Below, piece after piece: positions 36,346 to 46,224 of a DNA stretch of 64,000 nt (within the stretch, counting starts at the first letter, position 1; each line of letters starts with the position of its first letter). The position numbers were made by a program, and so were the translations under genes. The stretch lies in NCBI RefSeq assembly GCF_004022705.2, contig NZ_RZOY02000001.1:316956-380955 (forward strand), written 5' to 3'. A model generated the notes under the pieces. The model ran no database searches, was not told the origin of the DNA, and saw nothing but the letters and a program-made list of their open reading frames with translations. This DNA is from Mesorhizobium sp. M2D.F.Ca.ET.226.01.1.1 (lineage in GTDB: Bacteria > Pseudomonadota > Alphaproteobacteria > Rhizobiales > Rhizobiaceae).

Positions 36346-37989
36346 TCACTTGGTTAGACCGTTTTGGCGATCGGCCGTGACGCTGCCGGCATCGCGCTCG
36401 GCGGCGGGGCCATAGCCGCCCCCACCGGGCGTTTCGACGACAAGCCTGTCGCCCGCGGGCACCAGCTGCTTGCCTTTGCCATTGAGGGATCTGCCTGACT
36501 TCAGCGCGACTTTCCCCGGAGCACCGTTTTCGCCGCCGAAGCGGCCGCGTGCGGGGTTCTCGATGCGGTCGAGGGCTGCGTAGATGTAGAACGGATGGCC
36601 TTCGCGATGACCGATCTCGATGCTTTGACCGAGACCGCCACGAAATTTACCAGCTCCGCCCGAACCGGCACGCAATTCCTTGCGCCAGAAAATGAGCGGG
36701 GTCAGGGTCTCGAGGATCTCGACAGGAACACCAGATACCCCCGACGGGAAGGCCGTGGCGTTGAGCCCATCCAGCCGCGAGCGGGCTCCGGTGCCGCCGG
36801 TCTGAACCGACAGCGCCGAGAAGCGTCGCGTCCCTGCGATGCCTTGTGTGAGGCAAGCGTCATGCGCGTCTTCAAGGATGAGGTTCCACAGAGCTGACGC
36901 GCCCTCGGCCAAAACGTTCTCGGGAACCAGTTGCGCAAGACAGCCATAGACCACATCGGGCAGCATCTGGCCGATGACGTGTCGCGACGATACCGGGGCA
37001 GGACGTTGGGCGTTGACGATTGTCTCTTCGGGAGCCGTGACCGTCACGACAGATAGCGAGCCCGAATTGTTCGGGACCTCAGGGAACAGCGCGCAGGCGA
37101 CGGCATAGGTCGAATAGGCCTGGGCATAGCTGATGGGCACGTTGATGCCGCGCGCTGAAAGGCCCGATGTGCCAGTAAAATCCACCGTGATGTGGTCGTC
37201 CGCAATCCGGGTCGTTGCCTTCAAGGTGACCGGCCGGTCATAACCGTCGATCACCATTTCCGCCTCGGCTGTGCCTTTCGGAATTACGTCGATCGCCTTC
37301 AGGGCTGCGTCGCGTGAGCGCCTGACAATCTGGTCGCAGAGCGCGGTCAGATCGGTAAGATGAAACTCCTCCAACATGTCCGCCAGCCGGCTCACTCCGA
37401 TCTGATTGCAGGCGGCGAGGGACATCAGATCGCCTTCGAGTTCAGCCGGGTAGCGCGAATTCGAGCGCGCGAGGGTTATCAGGGTCTGATTGATCTCGCC
37501 CGCCGTGATCATTGCAAGCGGGGGGACATAAAAACCCTCCTCGAAGACATCGCGGCCGTCCGGGCCGAAGCCGATGCCTCCGACGTCCATGAAATGACAA
37601 GTCGATGCAAAAAGTCCAACCAGATGGCCCTGATGGAAGGCGGGCGTTACCGCGACGAAGTCATGCAGATGGCCCGTCCCCATCCAAGGGTCGTTGGTGA
37701 CGTAGACATCACCCTCGCGCATGGTGCCTGCGGGATAGCGGTTCAGGAAGTGCAGCACCGAGGCGGCCATCGTATTGACATGTCCGGGCGTGCCTGTCAC
37801 CGCCTGCGCGATCATGCGGCCGTCGGGGTGGAAGTAGCCGGCAGAAAGGTCGCCCGATTCGCGGACGATCGGGCTGAATGCCGTGCGGCGTAAGGCCTGG
37901 GCCTGTTCCTCGACAACGGCGATAAGGCGGTTCCACATGATCTGGAACTCGATCTCGCCAATCTGCTGGATTTCAGGGCTGACGGTCAT
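36346..37989 (-). CDS. hyuB: Hydantoinase B / 5-oxoprolinase-family subunit
   Basis: Cytoplasmic subunit of an ATP-dependent cyclic-amide hydrolase or a related carboxylase, 547 residues. It starts MTVSPEIQQIGEIEFQIMWN and has the family segments FSPIVRESGDLSAGYF, TNDPWMGTGHLHDF and the Gly-rich C-terminus ETPGGGGYGP. ATG 37989 has GGGAG ahead and overlaps hyuA by 17 nt. With HyuA it forms an alpha-beta complex that opens hydantoin, N-methylhydantoin, oxoproline or carboxylates a ketone such as acetone; the exact reaction is not evident. Confidence 0.9.
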   Translation of the reverse strand: MTVSPEIQQIGEIEFQIMWNRLIAVVEEQAQALRRTAFSPIVRESGDLSAGYFHPDGRMIAQAVTGTPGHVNTMAASVLHFLNRYPAGTMREGDVYVTNDPWMGTGHLHDFVAVTPAFHQGHLVGLFASTCHFMDVGGIGFGPDGRDVFEEGFYVPPLAMITAGEINQTLITLARSNSRYPAELEGDLMSLAACNQIGVSRLADMLEEFHLTDLTALCDQIVRRSRDAALKAIDVIPKGTAEAEMVIDGYDRPVTLKATTRIADDHITVDFTGTSGLSARGINVPISYAQAYSTYAVACALFPEVPNNSGSLSVVTVTAPEETIVNAQRPAPVSSRHVIGQMLPDVVYGCLAQLVPENVLAEGASALWNLILEDAHDACLTQGIAGTRRFSALSVQTGGTGARSRLDGLNATAFPSGVSGVPVEILETLTPLIFWRKELRAGSGGAGKFRGGLGQSIEIGHREGHPFYIYAALDRIENPARGRFGGENGAPGKVALKSGRSLNGKGKQLVPAGDRLVVETPGGGGYGPAAERDAGSVTADRQNGLTK

Positions 37990-40105
37990 CTGTCGCTCCC
38001 TTGCGATCGGACTGTCGGGCCGCTTGTGCGGCAAGATTGGTCAGGACCAGATGGCCGAACGCATTGCATTCGACACAAAAGTCCCTCGGAACGACCGTGT
38101 TGGTCTCCCGCTCGGTGATGACGAGCGGCCCAGTCAGGATGATGCCCGGGCCAAGCTCGGAGCGCTCATAGACAGGAGCGTGGACGGTGCTGCCATCGAT
38201 TTCGGTGAAGGGGGTCTCGCCCGACGGTTCGATCTTCCGACAGCTGCCATTTGAGGCGTCATCCGCCGCGAGGACAGGTTGTTCGGCAGATGCGGTTACC
38301 GCCCACGTGAGAACCTCAATCTCGTGATTGGGCAGGAAGCGACCGAAGACCTCTTTGTATCGACGATCGAATGCCTCCTTTAAAGCCGCGCCGTCGATCC
38401 CGCCATCTGCCGCGAATGGCAGATCGACCTCGAGTTCGTGGCCCTGCCCAACATAACGCAGGAACGCTGAGACATGCGCCTTGATGGGTTGGCCCCCAGC
38501 TGCGGGAGCAACCACGGCGCTGGCCTCCTGCTTCATCTGTGCGATGAGGTCGGCAGTGGCAGCATTGTTGACGCGGGCCAGCCGGCTATGGCGGCTCCGC
38601 ACGACCTCGTAGGCCAAAGGGGCCTCCAGAAAGCCGATGGCAGATCCGACGCCGGCTCCCTTGGGCACGATCACATTGACCAAGGACAATTTTCTTGCCA
38701 GTTGCGCTGCGTGCATCGGAGCGGCGCCGCCAAAGGCGATCATTGCGCGGCGCCGCAGGTCCTTGCCGTGCTCGGCGGCATGGACCCGGCTGGCGTTTGA
38801 CATGTTCTCCTCGACGATCGCGGTGACCGCGGCGGCGGCCTGGACGGGCGTCAAGCGCAACTTATCTCCTACCTCGCTGGATAGCGCTTGCTCTGCCAGG
38901 TCGCGCCGCAAGACCATGCGGCCGTCAGCGAATTTTCGGGTGTCGATCCGCCCCAGCACGAAATCACCGTCGGTGACAGTCGGCCGACGGCCGCCGATTC
39001 CGTAACAAGCCGGCCCTGGCTCCGAAGAAGCACTCTCAGGACCGACCGTGAGGCGCCCCATGCTGTCGACCTGGGCGATCGAGCCGCCTCCTGCGCCGAT
39101 CTCGACCATTTCGATCACTGGTATCCGGACCGGCAGGCCCGAACCCTTGAGGAACCGCTCGGTCCGATCCACCTCGAAGCTGCGCGATTTCAGCGGCTGG
39201 CCATGGTCGATCAGACAGATCTTGGCGGTCGTTCCCCCCATGTCGAATGAGACGATCGCGTCAAGATCGCATTCCTTAGCGATCTTGGCTGCAAGGATTG
39301 CCCCACCGGCCGGGCCGGATTCGACCAAACGGATCGGGTAATCGGCGGCCTGGTCGACGGTCGTAAGCCCTCCGCCCGAGGTCATAAGCAGAATCGGCGC
39401 GTTGAGCCCCTTTTGCGCCAACTCAGCTTTGAGCCGGCCAAGATAACCGGCCATGATTGGACGGATATAGGCGTTAGCAACCGTGGTCGAGGTGCGCTCG
39501 TACTCACGAACCTCGGGGCACGTCTCGGAGGAGATACAAAAATAAACGTCGGGCAGCCTGGCCGACAGGATTTCCCGCACGCGCACCTCATGCGACGGAT
39601 TCGCATAGGCATGGATCAACGAGACGGCTATCGATTGAACGTCTTGCTCCTTCAACGAATGCGCAAGTGCGACGACCTGTGCGTCATCGAGCTCGAGCAG
39701 GACGCTTCCATCGGAGGCGACCCGCTCTGGTATGGTGAAGCGCAAGCCGCGGCCCACCAACGGCCGTGGCTTCTTGATGAAGATGTCGTACTGGTCATGG
39801 CGGCTTTCCGAGCCAATTTCGATGGTGTCGCGGAAGCCTTGCGTGGTGATCAGTGCTGTCTTGGCACCACGGCGTTCGATAATTGCGTTCGTCGCCAACG
39901 TGGTGCCGTGGAGGAAGACGTCAAGGTCACCGAATCCAAGCCCCTGCGTTTCCAGCAGGCCCTGCACGCCGTCGATAACGGCGCGTTCGGGCGCCTGATG
40001 GGTCGTTAGGATCTTGGTCGAGGCGCGGACGCCGCCGATTTCGATGACGATATCGGTGAAAGTGCCGCCGATGTCAGCGGACGCTCTGTTGACGCGGGAA
40101 ACCAT
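37973..40105 (-). CDS. hyuA: Hydantoinase A / 5-oxoprolinase-family subunit
   Basis: Larger ATP-binding subunit, 710 residues. The actin-like ATP-binding motifs are ADIGGTFTDIVIE at the N-terminus and VSFDMGGTTAKICLID near residue 290; GAGGGSIAQVDSMG follows. ATG 40105 has GGAG 5 nt ahead, while a GTG at 40111 is the alternative. First gene of the minus-strand unit hyuA-hyuB-rraA-like. It is divergent from the aldehyde dehydrogenase, and the shared promoter region contains copies of a sequence also found ahead of the FadR-type regulator at 44243. Confidence 0.9.
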   Translation of the reverse strand: MVSRVNRASADIGGTFTDIVIEIGGVRASTKILTTHQAPERAVIDGVQGLLETQGLGFGDLDVFLHGTTLATNAIIERRGAKTALITTQGFRDTIEIGSESRHDQYDIFIKKPRPLVGRGLRFTIPERVASDGSVLLELDDAQVVALAHSLKEQDVQSIAVSLIHAYANPSHEVRVREILSARLPDVYFCISSETCPEVREYERTSTTVANAYIRPIMAGYLGRLKAELAQKGLNAPILLMTSGGGLTTVDQAADYPIRLVESGPAGGAILAAKIAKECDLDAIVSFDMGGTTAKICLIDHGQPLKSRSFEVDRTERFLKGSGLPVRIPVIEMVEIGAGGGSIAQVDSMGRLTVGPESASSEPGPACYGIGGRRPTVTDGDFVLGRIDTRKFADGRMVLRRDLAEQALSSEVGDKLRLTPVQAAAAVTAIVEENMSNASRVHAAEHGKDLRRRAMIAFGGAAPMHAAQLARKLSLVNVIVPKGAGVGSAIGFLEAPLAYEVVRSRHSRLARVNNAATADLIAQMKQEASAVVAPAAGGQPIKAHVSAFLRYVGQGHELEVDLPFAADGGIDGAALKEAFDRRYKEVFGRFLPNHEIEVLTWAVTASAEQPVLAADDASNGSCRKIEPSGETPFTEIDGSTVHAPVYERSELGPGIILTGPLVITERETNTVVPRDFCVECNAFGHLVLTNLAAQAARQSDRKGATDDRQP

Positions 40106-40436
40106 CAGCACTCCATTACGGCAGGCAATTTTTCATATTTGTAATTTTTCTGGCGGATTGTCAATCAATCTGGCGTGCAGACTGACGCACAGACCCGCCG
40201 GCCGGGACTATCGGGGCCCGGCCCACAGCGATTTGGCTGCCGCTCTGCCACTGCAGCAAATGCGAAACCCGTGAAATATACGGTCCACCAGTTTACAGTC
40301 AGCCAATTTTTGGAATATGTGACCGGCGAAATCGGTTGACAAATATGTAATTTTGTTGCCCGCTTTGCGCAGCGTTTTCGGCGCGCTTCGACAGATCAGG
40401 TCAAGGCGCACGCAGACTGGAATGCAGGGATTTGGA
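40106..40436. promoter_or_regulatory. Divergent control region of hyuA and the aldehyde dehydrogenase
   Basis: 331 bases without a supportable gene, AT-richer than its flanks. It contains CATATTTGTAAT (40134-40145), whose reverse complement recurs exactly at 44205-44216 ahead of the FadR-type gene, and the related ACAAATATGTAATTTTGT (40339-40356), which is weakly palindromic (ACAAA/TTTGT ends). Both copies lie next to one of the two divergent starts. These are candidate operators for that regulator. Confidence 0.5.
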
Positions 40437-41933
40437 ATGACTTCTGGTTTTATTCCGCCGAAAGCGGTCAGACAATTTGGAAGCTGGATCGACGGCGCGT
40501 GGTCGTTCAGCCAAGGCGCGCAGAGTGTGTCGGTCAACCCGGCCAACGGCACGCCGGTTTCGCTGTTGCATGAGGCGGGGGAAGGCTTGGTCGGTCAGGC
40601 CTGTGTGAGCGCTCACGCTGCCTTCGAGGCCGGATGGCGCCTATCGAGTGGGGAGCAACGCTCCAACGTGTTGCTGCGAACCGCCAGTCTAATTCGCGAA
40701 AATGTGGATGAACTGGCCTGGTTCGAAATGGCCGAAAGTGGCAAGCCGCACGAGCAGGCGAGGCTTGAGATCGAGCGGTCGGCCATGCTGTGGGAATTTG
40801 CCGCCACGCAGGCCCGCTCTCTTACAGGCGACAGTTTTGGCGGCCTGGGTAAGGACTATTTGGCCTTGACACTGCGCGCGCCAATCGGCGTGGCTGGCAT
40901 CGTGACGCCCTGGAACTTTCCGTTCTTGATCATCAGCCAGAAGCTGCCGTTTGCCCTTGCAGCCGGCTGTGCGGCTGTCGTGAAGCCATCGGAGCTGACT
41001 TCGGCCACGACACTGCTCTTGGGTCCTATCCTCAAGCAGGCAGGCCTGCCCGATGGGGTGTGCAACATCGTGACCGGCAGCGGCAGGGTGACCGGGGAGG
41101 CTTTGCTTAAGCACCCGCTGGCTCGAATGATCTCCTTCACCGGATCGACGGCGGTGGGCAAACACGCCATGGAAATCGGCGCTCGGGTCTTGAAGAAGGT
41201 TTCACTCGAGCTAGGCGGCAAGAACGCCCACATCGTCATGAATGATGCCGATCTGGGAGCCGCGCTCGACGCCGCCCTGCATGGAGCCTTTCTCAACGCC
41301 GGCCAATCGTGCAATCAAGGCGGTCGTATCCTGCTTCAGAACGGCATCGCCAAGGATTTCACGCGAAAGTTTATCGAGGCCGCACGGTCCATCCCCGTCG
41401 GCGACACGCTGCGCGACGACGTGCTGATGGGTCCAATCATCAGCGAAGCGCAGTATCGCAAGATTCTAGGCTACATCGAGATCGGCAAAGCCGAAGGCGC
41501 GACGCTTGCCCTTGGCGGTACGTATCGGGAAGAGGCCGGCGGGCGCTACATCGACCCGACCGTTTTCACCGAGGTCGCATCCAGCATGCGGATTGCCCAG
41601 GAGGAAATATTCGGTCCAGTTTGCACCATCCAGACTTTCGAGACGCTAGAAGAGGCCTTCGCCATTGCCAATGGCACCGACTACGGTTTGTCGGCCGGCA
41701 TATGGACGGGCGACACAGCCGCGGCGCTGAGGGCTGCACGGGAGCTGGAGGCCGGAACCGTTTGGGTCAACACCTATCTCGACGGACCCGCTGAACTTCC
41801 GTTTGGCGGCCTCGGCGCGAGCGGAATCGGGCGCGAGGTTGGCCGCGTCGGATGCGAAGAGTTCATGGACATCAAAACTGTCCAATTGCGCAGCGGCGGA
41901 TATCAGCCGCGTTGGATCGGCAAGGCCATCTGA
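40437..41933 (+). CDS. NAD(P)-dependent aldehyde dehydrogenase
   Basis: Aldehyde dehydrogenase superfamily enzyme, 498 residues, cytoplasmic, oxidising an aldehyde to a carboxylic acid. The cofactor loop is TPWNFPFLI, the FTGSTAVGK segment binds NAD, the catalytic Glu is in LELGGKNAH, and the nucleophilic Cys is in FLNAGQSCNQGGR. The ATG at 40437 has GGGATTTGGA ahead. It is followed by a GMC alcohol dehydrogenase 13 nt on, giving an alcohol-aldehyde-acid pair like betA-betB. Confidence 0.92.
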   Translation: MTSGFIPPKAVRQFGSWIDGAWSFSQGAQSVSVNPANGTPVSLLHEAGEGLVGQACVSAHAAFEAGWRLSSGEQRSNVLLRTASLIRENVDELAWFEMAESGKPHEQARLEIERSAMLWEFAATQARSLTGDSFGGLGKDYLALTLRAPIGVAGIVTPWNFPFLIISQKLPFALAAGCAAVVKPSELTSATTLLLGPILKQAGLPDGVCNIVTGSGRVTGEALLKHPLARMISFTGSTAVGKHAMEIGARVLKKVSLELGGKNAHIVMNDADLGAALDAALHGAFLNAGQSCNQGGRILLQNGIAKDFTRKFIEAARSIPVGDTLRDDVLMGPIISEAQYRKILGYIEIGKAEGATLALGGTYREEAGGRYIDPTVFTEVASSMRIAQEEIFGPVCTIQTFETLEEAFAIANGTDYGLSAGIWTGDTAAALRAARELEAGTVWVNTYLDGPAELPFGGLGASGIGREVGRVGCEEFMDIKTVQLRSGGYQPRWIGKAI

Positions 41934-41946
41934 GGTGAGGGTGAGG

Positions 41947-43599
41947 ATGGACAAGGAATATGACTTTATCGTTGTTGGTGGCGGCTCGGCCGGCTGCGTC
42001 GTGGCTTCGCGCCTGAGCGAGGATGCCGGCTCACGCGTGCTTCTTGTCGAGTTCGGCAGGAAGAACGACGGTCCTCTGGTTCGCTGGCCAGCGGGCTACG
42101 CCAAACTGCAAGGCCCGAGGTTTCGCTACGAGTGGGAAACGGTTCCGCAGCCGGCTCTCAACAACAGGCGCATGCTTTTCCCGCAGGGCAAGGTTCTGGG
42201 CGGCGGCTCATCGGTCAACTCGATGGTCTACATCCGAGGCAACCGTCGCGACTACGATCAGTGGCGCGACTTGGGCAACGAGGGATGGGGCTATGATGAT
42301 CTGTTGCCCTATTTCCGCAAATCCGAGGACAATGAGCGATACCTCGACGATTACCATGGTCAGGGCGGGCCGCTTGGCGTGTCCGACCAGCGTTCGCCGA
42401 TCGACCTGACGCGGGTCTATATCCGCGCGGCGCAACAGGCTGGCTACCCCTACAACACCGATTTCAACGGCGCGCAACAACATGGGGTCGGTTATTATCA
42501 GGTCACTCAGCGCGCGGCACGTCGCTCGAGCGCCGCGCAGGCCTTTATCTACCCCAATGCCAATCGCAAGAACCTGACCGTGCAAACCGAGGCCCGCGTG
42601 CTTCGGGTGTTCGTGGAGAACGGCCGCGCGAGAGGCATCGAGGTCGCAATGAAGGGACAGACAAGCCGGATCGAGGCCAGGTCCGAGGTGATCCTGTGCG
42701 CGGGCGCAATCAATTCTCCGAAAATCCTGCTGCTTTCAGGCGTCGGACCAGCCGCCGAACTCAAGCGCGCGGGCGTGAGGGCGATTCATGATCTGCCAGG
42801 CGTCGGCAAGAATTTGCAGGATCATCTGGACGTCTATTGCTGTGCCAGCCTCAGGGAACCGGTATCCTATAACGGTCACGACAAGGGCCCGATGGCGGCT
42901 TGGCACACGCTGCAATTTCTGGCCTTCGGCACTGGCCCGCTCACGTCGAATGTCTGCGAGGGTGGAGGCTTCGTATCTACTGATGGGAACACAGATTGGC
43001 CCGACATCCAGATGCACTTCCTTCCCGCCTACGTCATCGATCATGGCCGCGTGCAGGTCAAGGGCCACGGAATGACCCTCAACACCGCCTATCTTCGACC
43101 CGAAAGCCGCGGAGAGGTGATGCTGGCGTCCGCGGATCCGGCGGCCGAGCCGATCATTGATCCGAAATACATGACGCATGAGCGCGACTGGGCGCACACC
43201 GTCAACGGGTTCAAGATTGCTCGTGAAATCCTGTCACAGCCCGCTTTCGCCAAGATCTACAAGGCCGAACACTTGCCTGGCGCGAAACGAACGAGCGAGG
43301 AGGATTTGCGTGCCTATGTTCGAGAATGGAGCAAGACCGACTTTCATCCTGCAGGGACCTGCAAGATGGGTTCCGACGAAATGGCTGTTGTGGACACCGA
43401 CCTCAAGGTCCGCGGCATCGACGGACTACGGGTCATCGATGCTTCTATCATGCCGACGCTGGTCTCAGGCAACACCAATGCGCCATCGATCATGATCGGC
43501 GAGCGTGGCGCCGATGCGGTGAAAGGGCGCAAGTTGCCGCAGCAGCACACGCTCGCTCGAGAGGTGCTGCAAAAGCTTCCGGCCCACCCGGCTACTTGA
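41947..43599 (+). CDS. GMC-family choline/alcohol dehydrogenase
   Basis: FAD-dependent alcohol dehydrogenase, 550 residues, BetA-like. The FAD motif is IVVGGGSAGCVVASRL, the first GMC signature is the GKVLGGGSSVNSMVYIRG segment, and the catalytic His and Asn are in FHPAGTCKMG and SGNTNAPSIMIGE. The ATG at 41947 has GAGGGTGAGG ahead. It pairs with the aldehyde dehydrogenase. Substrate may be a choline-like or aliphatic alcohol; a clear betaine-regulon partner (betI) is not present. Confidence 0.9.
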   Translation: MDKEYDFIVVGGGSAGCVVASRLSEDAGSRVLLVEFGRKNDGPLVRWPAGYAKLQGPRFRYEWETVPQPALNNRRMLFPQGKVLGGGSSVNSMVYIRGNRRDYDQWRDLGNEGWGYDDLLPYFRKSEDNERYLDDYHGQGGPLGVSDQRSPIDLTRVYIRAAQQAGYPYNTDFNGAQQHGVGYYQVTQRAARRSSAAQAFIYPNANRKNLTVQTEARVLRVFVENGRARGIEVAMKGQTSRIEARSEVILCAGAINSPKILLLSGVGPAAELKRAGVRAIHDLPGVGKNLQDHLDVYCCASLREPVSYNGHDKGPMAAWHTLQFLAFGTGPLTSNVCEGGGFVSTDGNTDWPDIQMHFLPAYVIDHGRVQVKGHGMTLNTAYLRPESRGEVMLASADPAAEPIIDPKYMTHERDWAHTVNGFKIAREILSQPAFAKIYKAEHLPGAKRTSEEDLRAYVREWSKTDFHPAGTCKMGSDEMAVVDTDLKVRGIDGLRVIDASIMPTLVSGNTNAPSIMIGERGADAVKGRKLPQQHTLAREVLQKLPAHPAT

Positions 43600-44044
43600 C
43601 GGCAGCGACAAGCTCGATCTCGACGCTGGAGTTGCGCGGCAGTTCGGCAACGCCAACCGCGGAGCGCGCGTGATTGCCGCGTTCGCCAAGCACCTCACGC
43701 AACAAAAGGGTTGCAGCGTCGGCCACGCGGGGCTGGAGATTGAATCCCGGTGCCGACGCGACGAATACTGTCATCTTCAGGATCTGGACGACATTGTCCA
43801 GACCGCCGACGGCATGCGCGAGAGAGGCAAGCGCGTTGCGCATCGCAAGGTCAGCCGCTTCCTTTGCCTGTTCGAGCGTGACATCCGATCCGACCTTGCC
43901 CGGGTGGAGATCCTCATCGCCGGTCTTGGGCACATTACCGCTGACCCAGGCCTGGCCGTCGTGCACCAGAACCGAAGTGTAGCCATAAGCGGGCGGTTGG
44001 TAGGCCGGGATCTCGTATCCGTTGTAGGTGAAGGCACCTGTCAT
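43592..44044 (-). CDS. RidA (YjgF/YER057c/UK114) family protein
   Basis: Small trimeric protein, 150 residues. The family's C-terminal motif is HARSAVGVAELPRNSSVEIE, with the Arg that binds carboxylates. Members hydrolyse reactive imines and enamines released by PLP enzymes or amine catabolism. ATG 44044 is chosen as AGGAGG lies 10 nt ahead; ATG 44053 directly abuts that site. It converges with the GMC gene, overlapping by 8 nt, and lies next to a PLP enzyme-containing cluster, which fits an imine-clearing role. Confidence 0.85.
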   Translation of the reverse strand: MTGAFTYNGYEIPAYQPPAYGYTSVLVHDGQAWVSGNVPKTGDEDLHPGKVGSDVTLEQAKEAADLAMRNALASLAHAVGGLDNVVQILKMTVFVASAPGFNLQPRVADAATLLLREVLGERGNHARSAVGVAELPRNSSVEIELVAAVK

Positions 44045-44204
44045 TGTTGTCATTCCTCCTATGGGGCCCGCGGTGCGTTTGGCGGGCCCCGTCTCTCGTG
44101 AGCACCGCTAGGATTTGCAAATGGGGGCGAGTTGCTGGACTTATCCGGAGAATGTCGGACATGTGTCATAAAAATCGCTTGCTGTAAAACAAATTAGCTG
44201 ACAG

Positions 44205-44216
44205 ATTACAAATATG
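44205..44216 (+). promoter_or_regulatory. Sequence motif shared with the hyuA/ALDH control region
   Basis: ATTACAAATATG here is an exact inverted copy of 40134-40145 and shares ACAAATATG with 40339-40347. It lies 26 nt before the FadR-type gene start and could be an autoregulatory site. Confidence 0.4.
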
Positions 44217-44242
44217 TGCACACGCCAAGCCCCGGCAGAGCG

Positions 44243-44980
44243 ATGAAGCTCAAACTGGCAGACCAGGTCTATTCCGCTCTTCGGCAATTCGTCGAAGGCG
44301 GTGAGTGGCCAGAGGGCACGCGGATACCTCCGGAGACCGAGCTTGCGAAGAACTATGGCGTCTCGCGGCCCGTCGTCCGGGAGGCTTTGATCAGGCTCAG
44401 AATGGAGGGCTTGATCGGATCGCGCAAAGGATCCGGGAACTTTGTGATCGGCAAAAATGGCCTGGACTCGGGTGGCTATAGGCCAATCGAGAACATAGCC
44501 GACCTCATCCAGGCGTTTGAATTTCGATTCTCCCTGGAATGCGATGTGGCTGCTTTCGCGGCGCTGAGGCGGACCGACGAGGAGTTGGAGGAAATTCGCA
44601 TTGCCTCCGCCGTCGTCAGGAAACAGTCGAACGAGGAGACCTTCGGCGATGCCGATTTCGGGTTCCATCTGGCGCTGTCCCGAGCAAGTCGAAACGCTAT
44701 GTATGAGACCACGCTCAGCATGCTGCGCACGCAGATCGTCTTCGGGATGCGGCTCGTAGGAGAATTCTCTCAACAACAAGCGGCAACCCGGTCCGAGGCG
44801 ATCTTCGAAGAACACGAGACGATCGTCGACGCCGTTGAGGCTCGAGATGCCGACAACGCCCAGTTGGCAATGGGTCGGCATCTCATGAACTCACGACGCA
44901 GGATCCTCGGCTTCGAAATCGCGAGTGATTGGCAACCCTCATTGGGCACCGGGCCGACGATCCGAAGGGGGCAGAATTGA
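44243..44980 (+). CDS. GntR-family regulator, FadR subfamily
   Basis: Transcription factor of 245 residues: N-terminal winged helix (about 5-72; ETELAKNYGVSRPVVREAL) and C-terminal FCD effector domain with conserved His in FGFHLALSRAS and AMGRHLM. It is clearly paralogous to the regulator at 48687-49436 (for example the IENIADLIQAFEFR segment). A GTG at 44216 is an alternative start. Likely targets are the divergent hyuAB and ALDH-GMC units and the ATPase downstream. Confidence 0.9.
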   Translation: MKLKLADQVYSALRQFVEGGEWPEGTRIPPETELAKNYGVSRPVVREALIRLRMEGLIGSRKGSGNFVIGKNGLDSGGYRPIENIADLIQAFEFRFSLECDVAAFAALRRTDEELEEIRIASAVVRKQSNEETFGDADFGFHLALSRASRNAMYETTLSMLRTQIVFGMRLVGEFSQQQAATRSEAIFEEHETIVDAVEARDADNAQLAMGRHLMNSRRRILGFEIASDWQPSLGTGPTIRRGQN

Positions 44981-45132
44981 AGCCGCCCCTCCGTCCGCCG
45001 TGCTTGCGTTCTTGGCGACCGCGATCACCCGTGCGTGGCGCTCCCTTGAACGTAAATCTGTGCACCCAGCCCGGGTTTCCCAGCGCGATTTCGGTCGCCG
45101 CCCGATCCGGCGGCCCTGTGAGAGGTTAGCTT

Positions 45133-46224
45133 ATGTCTTCGTTGTCCATCGATAGCGTTTACAAATATTACGGCCCCAACCTGTGCGTCTTGAAAAACAT
45201 CAACATTGACGTCGCATCCGGCGAGTTTCTTGTCCTTCTCGGACCATCGGGCTGTGGCAAGTCGACCTTGCTCCATGCAATCGCCGGCCTTCATAGGATC
45301 AACGCCGGCGAAATCCGACTTGGCGAGCGCGTCCTCAACGAAGTCCCATGTCAGCACCGCGATATCGCGATGGTGTTCCAGTCCTATGCGCTCTATCCCT
45401 CGATGACCGTCGGGCAGAACATCGCTTTTCCGCTGGAGATGCGAAAACTGCCGAAACCCGAACGTGACAAGGCGGTTTCCGATGTCGCCAACCTGCTCCA
45501 AATCACCCATTTGCTGGATCGAAAGCCGGGACAGCTGTCTGGCGGGCAGCGGCAGCGGGTAGCAATTGGCCGCGCATTGGTGCGAGAGCCAAGCCTTTTC
45601 CTTTTCGACGAACCACTATCGAACCTCGATGCTCTTCTTCGTGTCGAAATGCGGACCGAGCTGAAGAAGCTGCACCATCGGATGGGTCGAACCACCGTCT
45701 ATGTGACACATGACCAGATCGAGGCCATGACGCTGGCAAACCGCATCGCCATCCTGGACAAAGGTGTCGTTCAGCAACTTGGAACCCCAGGCGAGGTCTA
45801 CAACCGACCTGCCAATCTCTTTGTCGCGACTTTCATCGGCAGCCCGCGCATCAACCTTTTGCCGGCGGTCAGCAAGGGGGGGAGGGTGGTGCTGGAGGGG
45901 TCAGGAACAATCCTCCCGGCCCCGCAGGAATTCGCCTCGGCTTTGCGCCAGGATGGTCGCAGGGTCACGGTCGGAATCCGGCCGGAGCACTATGGCCTGG
46001 CAGAGGGTAACGCCGCGAGCGAGAAGACCGTCGAGATCGAGGCCGACGTCAATCTCATTGAGCCGACGGGATCGGACGATGTCATTTTGTTTCAGCATTC
46101 CGGCGTGGAACAGTTGGCCCTGTTGCGGGCAGGGCATGTGAGCCAGAGCGGCAGGGCGCGGCTGCGTGTCGATACGTCACGGATCAGCGTCTTCGACAGC
46201 GGCTCCGGCGAGCGCCTTCAATGA
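45133..46224 (+). CDS. ABC sugar importer ATPase, UgpC/MsmK/MalK type
   Basis: Cytoplasmic ATPase, 363 residues. Walker A GPSGCGKST, signature LSGGQRQRVAIGRA, Walker B LFLFDEPLSNLDA, switch His in VYVTHDQIEAMT; TOBE region with VGIRPEHYGLAEG. It is very like the ATPase at 2791-3891 but has no permease genes beside it, so it is an orphan that could energise the two importers lacking an ATPase. GAGAGG precedes the ATG. Its stop overlaps the start of GMC remnants by 4 nt, mirroring the ATPase-GMC order at 2791-5397. Confidence 0.92.
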   Translation: MSSLSIDSVYKYYGPNLCVLKNINIDVASGEFLVLLGPSGCGKSTLLHAIAGLHRINAGEIRLGERVLNEVPCQHRDIAMVFQSYALYPSMTVGQNIAFPLEMRKLPKPERDKAVSDVANLLQITHLLDRKPGQLSGGQRQRVAIGRALVREPSLFLFDEPLSNLDALLRVEMRTELKKLHHRMGRTTVYVTHDQIEAMTLANRIAILDKGVVQQLGTPGEVYNRPANLFVATFIGSPRINLLPAVSKGGRVVLEGSGTILPAPQEFASALRQDGRRVTVGIRPEHYGLAEGNAASEKTVEIEADVNLIEPTGSDDVILFQHSGVEQLALLRAGHVSQSGRARLRVDTSRISVFDSGSGERLQ

